Part shown: piece after piece, positions 1 to 6,833 of the stretch
Layout: the number at the start of each line of letters is the position of its first letter
How positions within the stretch are numbered: the first letter of the stretch is position 1
Origin: an uncultured Bacteroidaceae bacterium
Lineage (GTDB): Bacteria; Bacteroidota; Bacteroidia; Bacteroidales; Bacteroidaceae
Assembly: GCA_905235285.1 (NCBI GenBank)
Contig: CAJOLI010000033.1
Coordinates: 1-42,001 of the forward strand
DNA: 42,001 nucleotides
Direction: 5' to 3'
The notes under the pieces: generated by a model
Database searches by the model: none
What the model was told of the DNA's origin: nothing
Seen by the model: the letters and a program-made list of their open reading frames with translations, nothing else
Position numbers and translations under genes: made by a program

Positions 1-120
1 AAGATTCAGCAGCGTGTGCCTGTGCGCATCGACCTCGACGACCTTACCCAAGAGGATAACGAGCGCATGTCGGCTGGCATGATGTGCGAGGTAAAAGTGA
101 AAGTGGAAGCCCACCCCTAA
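1..120 (+). CDS. HlyD/EmrA-type membrane fusion protein, C-terminal end (partial)
   Basis: The first 39 codons of the window are open and end in TAA at 118-120. The peptide begins KIQQRVPVRIDL, the usual final beta-strand of EmrA/HlyD periplasmic adaptors, and continues into a short strand ending KVKVEAHP. Such adaptors link an inner-membrane exporter to a TolC-like outer-membrane channel. The MFS exporter gene starts 48 bases downstream on the same strand, which fits an emrAB-type efflux operon. The last codons (CAC CCC TAA) lie inside a C/G-rich repeat, so the natural C-terminus may have been altered by repeat insertion. The gene is cut by the window edge, so only the family is inferred, not the substrate. 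Confidence 0.8.
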   Translation, partial: KIQQRVPVRIDLDDLTQEDNERMSAGMMCEVKVKVEAHP

Positions 121-139
121 CCCTTCCCCAAGGGAGGGG
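112..139. repeat. C/G-rich palindromic repeat, copy 1
   Basis: This contains CCCTTCCCCAAGGGAGGGG at 121-139. It is the inverted counterpart of the copy at 216-242. It begins within the last codons of the EmrA-like gene and fills the gap before the exporter gene. Short C/G-rich repeats of this look are, to my recollection, scattered in Bacteroidales genomes. Confidence 0.65.
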
Positions 140-168
140 ATTTGGTTACCTTAAAATCCAGTAAAGAC

Positions 169-1812
169 ATGAATGATAAACCTGTAAACAGTCAAGCGGC
201 AGAAGTATCTGGACACCCCTCCCTTGGGGAGGGGAAGGGGGTAGGCTCCTTGCCCTTCTACTCCTGGATGCCGAAGCCGCTCGGCATCCTGATATTCCTT
301 ATACTCGACATGTCGCCGGTGTTTCTGGGCGGCATGAACCTCAGTCTCGCCCCCGACATCGTAGGTGACTTAGGTTGGATGACGGAGGATGTGCAGATGG
401 CGTTCTTCGCAATAGCCATCGGTCTGTGTGCTTTCCCACCGCTGATGCTGAAATACCTCACCACTCACCGGCTGAAGCAGACGCTGATAGCGGGACTTTT
501 GCTGATGACTGCCGGAAACCTTTGCATCGTTACTTCACATTCGGTTCTGCTGACGTGTATTGTCTGTCTGGTGATGGGTTGCCTGCGCGTGATGGTACTC
601 GTCTGTCTGACCTTCGCCGCTGGACCGTATCTGCTTAACGTCAGCGTCATCGATATGTTCACCAAGGATCTGCCGCCCATGTCTTCTGATGAGAAAAAAG
701 AGGCCTCGCACAGAAAGGCGGTACTCATGCTCATTACCTACATCATCATACTGGTGTATGCTTATTTCTCTAACTGGCTCTTCGCATGGATAGCTATAGA
801 GTACAGCTGGCGCATGGCGTTCGCCTTTGTCATAGGACTCCAGCTGTTCTCGCTGTTCCTGGTAATTGCCACGATGGAGACCGAACCCGTGCAGCCCGAC
901 CAGCAGATGGACTGGGGAATGGTGCTCGACACCGCGCTGATGATGGGCATCCTCATCCCCTTGACCTTTGTGCTGCTCTACGGCCGCACGCTCGACTGGC
1001 TCTGGTCGCCGCGCATCGTACTGTGCATCGGCGTGACGCTCGTCTCGGCGGGACTGTTCCTCAGTCGTACGCTACGCAGCAACTACCTGAACCTGCGCCT
1101 CTTCAACTACCGCAACCCGCTCATCGCCACCTTCCTCTTCATGATGGCGATGGTGTGCAACACGCCCGCCAGCATCGTACCGAGTTTCGCCCAGCTGATT
1201 ACCAACATCAACCAGGAGCAGTGGGCCTCGCTCTACCTGTGGGCCGTGCTCGGCATCTTCGTAGGCTTCGCCATCGGCATGCTATTAGGCATGAAGCGCA
1301 CCCACTACCGTTACGTCTTCGCTCTCGGTTTCCTGCTGATGTGCGCCTGCCATGTGTATATGTATTTCCAGTATCAGACGGAGGGATTCTATGAGAACAT
1401 GCGCTTTCCGATAGTGCTCACATACGCCGGACTGATGCTGCTCTATCCGCTCATCGCCTCCTACGGCATGAACCGCCTGCCCGTGCGCCACTTCGTCGGC
1501 TTCGTGTTCATCATGATTCTTATGCGCAACTGTTTCGCTCCCGTCCTCGGTGTCAGTCTGCTGACCAACAAGATGCAGGAGCGTCAGCAATACTACAACA
1601 CCCGCCTGGTGGAGTACGTGGACACGCAGAACCCTAACGTACAGGCCATCGGAGGTGTCAATGCCACCACCGTCCCCCTGCTCTACATGAGCAAGGTCCG
1701 CCAGAGCGCCATCATGGCTATGCGCGACATCAGCGGCATCACCATCTGGGTCACAGCTGGCATGGCTGTCATCTGCCTGCTCCTGCCGATGTACAAAGAG
1801 GATAGGTCGTAA
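169..1812 (+). CDS. MFS multidrug exporter, DHA2/EmrB-like
   Basis: This is a polytopic inner-membrane protein of about 547 residues with roughly 14 hydrophobic segments, the size and layout of DHA2-family proton-driven drug exporters. It follows an EmrA-type adaptor end, so the two probably form a tripartite efflux pump with a TolC-like partner outside the window. I chose the ATG at 169. An in-frame TTG at 142 would extend it, and an ATG at 268 would give the N-terminus MPKPLGILIFL just before helix 1. With the 169 start, residues around GHPSLGEGKGVG are encoded by the C/G-rich repeat at 216-242. With the 268 start, that repeat would be leader sequence. The substrate cannot be told from the sequence. 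Confidence 0.82.
   Translation: MNDKPVNSQAAEVSGHPSLGEGKGVGSLPFYSWMPKPLGILIFLILDMSPVFLGGMNLSLAPDIVGDLGWMTEDVQMAFFAIAIGLCAFPPLMLKYLTTHRLKQTLIAGLLLMTAGNLCIVTSHSVLLTCIVCLVMGCLRVMVLVCLTFAAGPYLLNVSVIDMFTKDLPPMSSDEKKEASHRKAVLMLITYIIILVYAYFSNWLFAWIAIEYSWRMAFAFVIGLQLFSLFLVIATMETEPVQPDQQMDWGMVLDTALMMGILIPLTFVLLYGRTLDWLWSPRIVLCIGVTLVSAGLFLSRTLRSNYLNLRLFNYRNPLIATFLFMMAMVCNTPASIVPSFAQLITNINQEQWASLYLWAVLGIFVGFAIGMLLGMKRTHYRYVFALGFLLMCACHVYMYFQYQTEGFYENMRFPIVLTYAGLMLLYPLIASYGMNRLPVRHFVGFVFIMILMRNCFAPVLGVSLLTNKMQERQQYYNTRLVEYVDTQNPNVQAIGGVNATTVPLLYMSKVRQSAIMAMRDISGITIWVTAGMAVICLLLPMYKEDRS
216..242. repeat. C/G-rich palindromic repeat, copy 2
   Basis: CCCCTCCCTTGGGGAGGGG begins at 217 and is followed by AAGGGGG. 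It is inverted relative to copy 1 at 112-139, so in RNA the two could pair across the exporter start codon at 169. It is in frame with the exporter if translation starts at 169. Confidence 0.65.
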
Positions 1813-1813
1813 A

Positions 1814-1836
1814 TAGTGTAAGACACTACTTGTTTT
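1814..1836 (+). terminator. Weak hairpin-T terminator after the MFS gene
   Basis: TAGTGT-AAG-ACACTA forms a 6-bp stem directly after the exporter stop codon and is followed by CTTGTTTT. The stem is short and the T-run is interrupted. The next gene is convergent. Confidence 0.35.
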
Positions 1837-1893
1837 GCAAATATTCCTACCCCTGGGCGGGTTGCTCATTGGCCTTCGAGAACGTTCAAGAGG

Positions 1894-3312
1894 CTATCCT
1901 TCTCGTTTCAGCTTCTCAACGTAATCATCGATGCGCCGCAGCTCCCGTGGAATGTCAATCTGCTGTGGGCAGTGGGGAGCACACTGGCCACAACCTATGC
2001 AGTGGCTGGCCTGGCGCAGGCGCGGCACGCTGCGGTCGTAGCCTACGAGGAAGGCACGACGCTGGCGGCGGTAGGTGGGCGAACCGCTGCTCTGGGGTGT
2101 GTTACCCTCACGCAGACATTTGTTGTAGTGCGCGAAGATAGAAGGAATGTCGAGGCCATAGGGGCAGGGCATGCAGTACTGGCAGGCCGTGCAAGGAATC
2201 TCTTTCTGCCCGAATATTTGCTCGGCGATGGCCATGAGGAAATCGTGCTCCTCAGGCGTGACGGGTCGCAGGGGCGAGTATGTGGCAACGTTCTCGCGCA
2301 AGTGCTCCATGAAGGTCATGCCGGAGAGCACGGTGAGGACGCCCTCAGGCGTGCCGGCAAAGCGGAAGGCCCACGATGCAATGGACGCTTCGGGGTCACG
2401 GTGTTTAAGCTGAGAGGCTATGTCATCGTTAACGTTGGCGAGGCGACCGCCCAGCAGGGGCTCCATGATGACGGCAGGAATGCCGCGTTTCTCGAGCTCG
2501 CCATAGAGGATGACGGCGTCGACGTTGGTGCCGTTGATCTCGTTGGCGTAGAACCAGTCGAGGTAGTTGAGCTCAATCTGGCAGAAGTCCCAGTGGTAGC
2601 GTCCTTCATCGTGAAGCTGCAGCAGAAGCTCGAAGGCGCGGTAGTCGCCGTGCCACGAGAAGCCCACATTGCGAATGCGGCCTGCCTTCTTCTGTTCGAA
2701 GAGCCAGTCAGTAAGGCCGTTGTCGAGGAAGCGTGCACGGCAGCAGTCGAGGCCGTTGAGGTCCTTGCCGTCCTGGTCGCGTCCACCATTGCCAGTGCTG
2801 TGTAGCAGGAGGTAGTCGATATAGTCGGTCTGCAGCTCGTGCAGAGAGTTCTCAAACATCTTCTGCGACTCCTCAAGAGGCCATACGCGACTGTCGAAGT
2901 TCGAAAGCTTAGTGGCGATATAATAAGTCTCGCGAGGGTGACGCTTCAGCGCTATTCCTGTGCAGCGTTCCGAAAGTCCGCGACAGTAGACGGGAGCTGT
3001 GTCGAAATAGTTGACGCCGTGAGCGAGGGCGTAGTCCACCTGACGGTTAATCATCTCTTGGTCGAAGGGACCGGTCTGTGGGTCCTCAGGCATCCCCTCA
3101 GGCAACATGGGCAGGCGCATCATACCATAGCCGAGCAGCGAGACGACATCTCCCGTGTTGGGGTTGGTACGCATGGTCATCGCGGTCTCGTCGGTGCTGG
3201 TATGCGTCTCACCCTGCTTGCATGAAGCAAGGAAAGCAGCTCCGGGAGCAACGGCGGCCGTGCCACCGGCCAGGCATTTCAAGAAATTGCGGCGAGATAT
3301 TTCCTTATTCAT
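1894..3312 (-). CDS. Tat-exported aldo/keto reductase with C-terminal 4Fe-4S ferredoxin domain, probable lipoprotein
   Basis: This is a protein of about 472 residues. The N-terminus carries a twin-arginine motif (SRRNFLK, R7-R8), a hydrophobic stretch and a lipobox LAS-C31, so it is probably exported folded and lipid-anchored. The body is an aldo/keto reductase barrel: DTAPVY, GLSE, IATK and LLLHS supply the usual Asp-Tyr-Lys-His catalytic set. The C-terminal 100 residues hold two cysteine clusters (C374/377/380/384 and C438/441/444/448) of bacterial ferredoxin type. The upstream genes are tatA, tatC and a membrane polyferredoxin, suggesting a membrane-to-periplasm redox chain. I chose ATG 3312; the in-frame codon at 3324 is GTG. 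The natural substrate and electron partner are unknown. Confidence 0.88.
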   Translation of the reverse strand: MNKEISRRNFLKCLAGGTAAVAPGAAFLASCKQGETHTSTDETAMTMRTNPNTGDVVSLLGYGMMRLPMLPEGMPEDPQTGPFDQEMINRQVDYALAHGVNYFDTAPVYCRGLSERCTGIALKRHPRETYYIATKLSNFDSRVWPLEESQKMFENSLHELQTDYIDYLLLHSTGNGGRDQDGKDLNGLDCCRARFLDNGLTDWLFEQKKAGRIRNVGFSWHGDYRAFELLLQLHDEGRYHWDFCQIELNYLDWFYANEINGTNVDAVILYGELEKRGIPAVIMEPLLGGRLANVNDDIASQLKHRDPEASIASWAFRFAGTPEGVLTVLSGMTFMEHLRENVATYSPLRPVTPEEHDFLMAIAEQIFGQKEIPCTACQYCMPCPYGLDIPSIFAHYNKCLREGNTPQSSGSPTYRRQRRAFLVGYDRSVPRLRQASHCIGCGQCAPHCPQQIDIPRELRRIDDYVEKLKREG

Positions 3313-3317
3313 TCTAT

Positions 3318-3346
3318 TTTTCACTTTTCACTCTTACGTTTTTCAC
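3318..3346. repeat. Short tandem heptamers upstream of the aldo/keto reductase start
   Basis: On the plus strand TTTTCAC (3318-3324), TTTTCAC (3325-3331), TCTTACG (3332-3338) and the octamer TTTTTCAC (3339-3346) run head to tail. They stop 5 bases before the ATG of the minus-strand gene. The same layout is seen upstream of alaS, exbD and recQ. Confidence 0.6.
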
Positions 3347-3445
3347 TTAGTGGGACTTCTATAAATTCCCCGTTCAAATAGTCATAATAATAAGAAAGCT
3401 GAGATGAACTATTTCGTAAATGATAGACAATTTATAGAAGCCCTC

Positions 3446-5056
3446 TTAATTCGTGCGGTGTACTTCGTGGCCTTCGACATAGATGGCGGAGAAGGGGCGC
3501 GCGGGGCACAGGTTCTCGCAGGCGCCGCAACCTATACACTTCGACTCATTGACGGCCGGGACGCGAGTGCCATGCTCGTCAGCAGGGTCAAGGGGAACCA
3601 TCTCTATGGCACCTACAGGGCAATGGCGTGAACAATTGTCACAGGCGACACCGTCGGTTACGGCAACGCAGTTCTTCTTCAGCCATACGGCATGCCCCAC
3701 CTGCGTGCTGGATTTCTCGTCGAGGCCGATAGGACGTATGGCGCCCGTGGGGCACACCTCTGAGCAGCGGTTGCACTCGGGGCGGCAGTAGCCACGCTCG
3801 AAGCTCATCACAGGCTGCATCAGCGTCAGCAAACCGGAACTGGGGCGCAGAACATGGTTAGGACACTGAGCCACGCAGAGCTGGCAGCCAGTGCAGTGGC
3901 TGGCGAGGTGACGGGCGGAGAGCGAGCCCGGGGGCGTCAGCGGCGTAGCGCGCTCAGGCGCCACCTTATTCTCTATGTCGGCCAGACCGCCGTCCATCTT
4001 AATCTTTGTTTCCTGAGCCAGGGCGGCCGTGGCGAGCACCGAGAGGGATGATAGCAGGAAAGAGCGGCGGGAAGGTTCTGCCACCGAAGAGGACTCGGTC
4101 GCCGATGAGGATTCTGCCCGAGCCTTCCCTGTCTTTGAAGAGTCGAGCGTCTCGTCGGGCCGAACGAGGGAGGGAACGGTTGCTTCTGCGCCGGCGCCGC
4201 TCCCGTCATGAGCAGAGCTTGCGGGTGAGGCTGTGACGGTTCTGCCGTAACTCAAAGCACCGAACTCACAAGCTTCAATACAGTTTCCGCAGACGACGCA
4301 GCGCGAGGCATCGACGGTGTGGCGCTTGAAGTCGATGCACGAGGCTTTGCACGCCTTGGAGCACCGGCTGCAGGAGCGGCACTTCTGCTCATCGAAACGC
4401 ACACGGAACAGCGAGAAACGAGAGAACAGACCGAGGAAGGTGCCGACAGGGCAGAGTGTGTTGCAGTAGGTACGGCCGCCTATCCACGCCAGCACGGCCA
4501 GGACTATGAGCGATAAGACAGCGACGACAAATGTGGGCCACGAGGGGATTACGTTGTCGACGCTGTAGAAAGCGTAGCTGCCATAGTGCTCGGCGACGCC
4601 AGCGAAGATGTTGTTGATGCCTACGTATACGGGCTTCAGCAGGTTCGCGGCGATGCGGCCGAAGCTGCTGTAGGGCGCCAGCAGGGCTACGAAGGAGCCT
4701 ACGCCAGCCACCATGGCTACGATGAAGAGCAGCAACACAGGGTATCGCAGCCAACGCACCTCCGGCGAATAGGTGTAGCGCCCCACCTTCTTATTTTTAC
4801 GCGGGCGCAGGCGCGAGAGCAGGTCCTGCAAAATGCCCAAAGGACAGATAACGGAACAATAGATACGGCCGCAGACAAGCGTCAGCAGCAACAGGACGGC
4901 AACGACGACGAAGTTGAGAGCCAGCAGGGCGGGCAGTAGCTGCAGCTTAGCGAGCCATCCGGCATACTGGGCAGCGATGCCGCTGAAATCAATGAAGAGC
5001 CACGTCAGGAGGAGGACGACGACGATGGCAAGACAGATTCTGATTCTTCTGAGCAT
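3446..5056 (-). CDS. Membrane polyferredoxin, NapH/CcoG-like part fused to a NapG-like ferredoxin part
   Basis: From ATG 5056 the product is 536 residues. The N-terminal part has several membrane helices and two CxxxCP motifs (C67/C71 in YCSVICP and C198/C202 in YCNTLCP), as in NapH-type quinol-linked proteins, followed by two ferredoxin clusters around residues 226-263. After a Ser/Ala-rich linker comes SRRSFLL at about 329-335 with a hydrophobic stretch, resembling an internal Tat signal, and then four more 4Fe-4S-like clusters at about 388-517. I infer an electron relay from the membrane to the outer face of the inner membrane, possibly to the aldo/keto reductase downstream. An in-frame ATG at 5101 is the alternative start. 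Either start lies inside tatC. Confidence 0.85.
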   Translation of the reverse strand: MLRRIRICLAIVVVLLLTWLFIDFSGIAAQYAGWLAKLQLLPALLALNFVVVAVLLLLTLVCGRIYCSVICPLGILQDLLSRLRPRKNKKVGRYTYSPEVRWLRYPVLLLFIVAMVAGVGSFVALLAPYSSFGRIAANLLKPVYVGINNIFAGVAEHYGSYAFYSVDNVIPSWPTFVVAVLSLIVLAVLAWIGGRTYCNTLCPVGTFLGLFSRFSLFRVRFDEQKCRSCSRCSKACKASCIDFKRHTVDASRCVVCGNCIEACEFGALSYGRTVTASPASSAHDGSGAGAEATVPSLVRPDETLDSSKTGKARAESSSATESSSVAEPSRRSFLLSSLSVLATAALAQETKIKMDGGLADIENKVAPERATPLTPPGSLSARHLASHCTGCQLCVAQCPNHVLRPSSGLLTLMQPVMSFERGYCRPECNRCSEVCPTGAIRPIGLDEKSSTQVGHAVWLKKNCVAVTDGVACDNCSRHCPVGAIEMVPLDPADEHGTRVPAVNESKCIGCGACENLCPARPFSAIYVEGHEVHRTN

Positions 5057-5817
5057 TCTTCCGAGTCTTGAGATGATTTGTTGGTAAAATAAACAATCCA
5101 TATACTGGCCTCATAGAGCATCCAGATAGGCAGAGAAACAATGACGAGCGTCAGGATGTCGGCCGTGGGAGTGATGACGGCAGCCAGGATAAGAATGGCA
5201 ACGATGGCGTGGCGTCGGTACTGTGTCATCCACGAGTGGCGAAGCATGCCGAAACGAGCGAGGAGCCAGGCTATGACGGGAATCTCGAAGACGATGCCGA
5301 AGACGAGGCTCAACAGCAATAGTGTGTCGACATAGCTTGAGAGCGTAAGCATCGTAGTGACATCGGCGCTGACGCTGTAGGTTCCTAAGAAGCGCACCGT
5401 AAGGGGGAAAACAAGGAAATAGTTGACGACGATGCCGACGAGGAACATGAAGTAGGCGGCCCCTACGAGACGGTAGCTTGCGCGGCGCTCATTGTCGTAG
5501 AGGGCCGGGGAAATGAAGCGGAACAGGACGTATATGATGTATGGCGACGCCACCAGCAGACCCGCTATGAGGGCTACCTTCATGTGAATCATGAACTGTT
5601 CCGTGAGCTGAGTGTTGACCAGGTTCAGTTCAAAGGGTTCAGCGCCCAGCAGGCGGTAGGTAGGAAAATCGCTACGGCGAGGCCACAACACGATGTCGAA
5701 GAGGCGCTCCTTGAGGAAGAAAACGCCGACGCCCATGACGACGGATGCCACCAGCACACGAATGATGCTGCCGCGCAATACGTCGAGATGATCCCAAAAG
5801 GACATCTGCTCGTCCAT
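5005..5817 (-). CDS. tatC: Twin-arginine translocase subunit TatC
   Basis: This is the multi-spanning receptor subunit of the Tat system, which binds RR signal peptides and carries folded proteins across the inner membrane. The N-terminus [15 protein letters not shown] matches the conserved TatC amphipathic start, and about six hydrophobic helices follow. The length is 270 residues. The ATG at 5817 shares its A with the tatA stop codon (TGATG), indicating translational coupling; a GTG at 5820 is also in frame. The C-terminal tail is Ser/Glu-rich and ends in six serines. It is encoded by DNA that also encodes the start of the next gene in another frame. Confidence 0.95.
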   Translation of the reverse strand: MDEQMSFWDHLDVLRGSIIRVLVASVVMGVGVFFLKERLFDIVLWPRRSDFPTYRLLGAEPFELNLVNTQLTEQFMIHMKVALIAGLLVASPYIIYVLFRFISPALYDNERRASYRLVGAAYFMFLVGIVVNYFLVFPLTVRFLGTYSVSADVTTMLTLSSYVDTLLLLSLVFGIVFEIPVIAWLLARFGMLRHSWMTQYRRHAIVAILILAAVITPTADILTLVIVSLPIWMLYEASIWIVYFTNKSSQDSEECSEESESVLPSSSSSS

Positions 5818-6002
5818 CACTTCTTCTCTTCCTTATCGTAGGTCGTGGCTTCCTTAATCTCGTCGTCGAGACCTTTGACACCGTCCTTGAAGCTCTTGAC
5901 GCCCTTGCCGAGACCTTTCATCAGTTCGGGAATCTTCTTGCCGCCAAAGAGCAGCAGCACCACAAGGGCAATGAGGATTATTTCAGGAGTTCCTAAATTC
6001 AT
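5817..6002 (-). CDS. tatA: Twin-arginine translocase subunit TatA
   Basis: This 61-residue protein has one N-terminal membrane helix ([16 protein letters not shown]), the FGGKKIPEL hinge and an amphipathic helix, followed by a Lys/Asp/Glu-rich tail: the standard TatA/E pore-forming subunit. The ATG at 6002 is preferred over an upstream in-frame codon because [10 protein letters not shown] is the family N-terminus. No separate tatB is present, so TatA may serve both roles as in minimal TatAC systems. It is the first gene of the four-gene minus-strand operon. Confidence 0.95.
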   Translation of the reverse strand: MNLGTPEIILIALVVLLLFGGKKIPELMKGLGKGVKSFKDGVKGLDDEIKEATTYDKEEKK

Positions 6003-6046
6003 AATAAATTTTACGTTTTTGTTGGGGCTTAAAGTTTTATTCGCTG

Positions 6047-6054
6047 CAAAAATA
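6047..6054 (-). promoter_or_regulatory. -7 box of the tat operon promoter
   Basis: TATTTTTG on the minus strand matches the Bacteroidetes TAnnTTTG box and lies 45 bases before tatA. The nearest TTTG (6070-6073) is only 15 bases upstream, shorter than usual. Confidence 0.5.
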
Positions 6055-6118
6055 GTAAGAAAAGTCGTCAAAACTATCTTTTTTTCCCAAAAAAGTTAGT
6101 CTGATGAAATAATTTTGT

Positions 6119-6126
6119 ATTTTTGC
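6119..6126 (+). promoter_or_regulatory. -7 box of the outer-membrane protein gene
   Basis: TATTTTTG matches TAnnTTTG and lies 42 bases before the ATG at 6169. No convincing -33 TTTG is present. Confidence 0.55.
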
Positions 6127-6168
6127 AAAGTAATCACGAAGATTAAGAACACCTAAACATCAAGAACA

Positions 6169-6669
6169 ATGAAGAAATTACTCTTTACTTTGTGCCTCAT
6201 TCTCGCAGGCACAAACGCTTTCGCACAGAGATTCGACGAAGCTGAGAGCGGCGACTGGGCTATTGGTCTGAACGTGCCCATAACTTGGGCCGATAAAGTG
6301 CATCTCGGCGTGCAGCCCAAAGTGCAGTATTATGTCACTCCCCGTTTCCGTTCGGAAGCTTCTTTCGGATACTACTTCGAAGCCAGCCATCGCATTGACT
6401 GGGACCTCAACCTCAACTTCCACTACCTCTTTCCGATGAAGGACACAGGACTGTGGATTTACCCCATCCTCGGCGTGCAGTTCCTGCATCGTCATCAGAC
6501 CGTCTCGATCGACGATGACGACAATCAGGCACGCGTAGGTCTCAACATTGGTGCCGGTTTTCAGTATGACATCGAAGAGCATCTCTTTGTCAATGCCGAG
6601 ACGAAATACACCTACACCAACGACTACGACCGCGGCAACGTACTCATCGGCATCGGCTACCGTTTCTGA
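6169..6669 (+). CDS. Small outer-membrane beta-barrel protein
   Basis: This 166-residue protein has a clear Sec signal peptide (MKKLLFTLCLILAGTNAFAQ). The mature part shows alternating aromatic and polar strands (VQPKVQYYVTPRF, LNLNFHYLFPM, LWIYPILGVQFL) and ends in IGIGYRF with a terminal Phe, as Bam-assembled barrels do. The length fits an eight-stranded barrel of the OmpX/OmpA N-domain type. A loop with DDDDN near residue 120 could bind cations. The gene is monocistronic with its own promoter box and a strong downstream terminator. No specific function can be assigned. Confidence 0.8.
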   Translation: MKKLLFTLCLILAGTNAFAQRFDEAESGDWAIGLNVPITWADKVHLGVQPKVQYYVTPRFRSEASFGYYFEASHRIDWDLNLNFHYLFPMKDTGLWIYPILGVQFLHRHQTVSIDDDDNQARVGLNIGAGFQYDIEEHLFVNAETKYTYTNDYDRGNVLIGIGYRF

Positions 6670-6714
6670 TGGCCAAGCAATAGGCAGTGATAGCTGTTAA
6701 CCTGCAACGCGAAG

Positions 6715-6758
6715 GGGCTTTAATATCACTGCTAAAGGGCTTCAATATTATTGCTAAA
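6715..6758. repeat. Two-copy 22-bp tandem repeat
   Basis: Units at 6715-6736 and 6737-6758 both read GGGCTTYAATATYAYTGC followed by TAAA and differ at only three positions. The unit length and the GGG-N12-TGC spacing match the longer array at 12382-12579, although the rest of the sequence differs. Confidence 0.7.
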
Positions 6759-6761
6759 CGC

Positions 6762-6814
6762 AAAACGCCAAGGGGCTGCGACAACGCTGTCGCAGCCCCT
6801 TCGGCGTTTTTTTT
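6762..6814 (+). terminator. Strong rho-independent terminator
   Basis: CGCCAAGGGGCTGCGACA pairs with TGTCGCAGCCCCTTCGGCG around a short loop and is followed by eight T (6807-6814). It ends the outer-membrane protein transcript. The AAAA on the left arm could make it weakly bidirectional for the convergent DUF4861 gene. Confidence 0.9.
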
Positions 6815-6833
6815 CTGACAAAGGCTAAAAACA

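Noticed and set aside
1972..2805. Long plus-strand open frame opposite the aldo/keto reductase
   Set aside because: The opposite strand has clear AKR and ferredoxin motifs. The plus frame is a valine/alanine-rich shadow typical of GC-biased codons. The same holds for 6927-8018, 17674-18477 and 8189-8902 (plus) and 14493-15467 (minus).
5817..6071. Longer tatA starting at 6071
   Set aside because: The extra 23 residues would precede the conserved [10 protein letters not shown] start and overlap the -7 box at 6047-6054.
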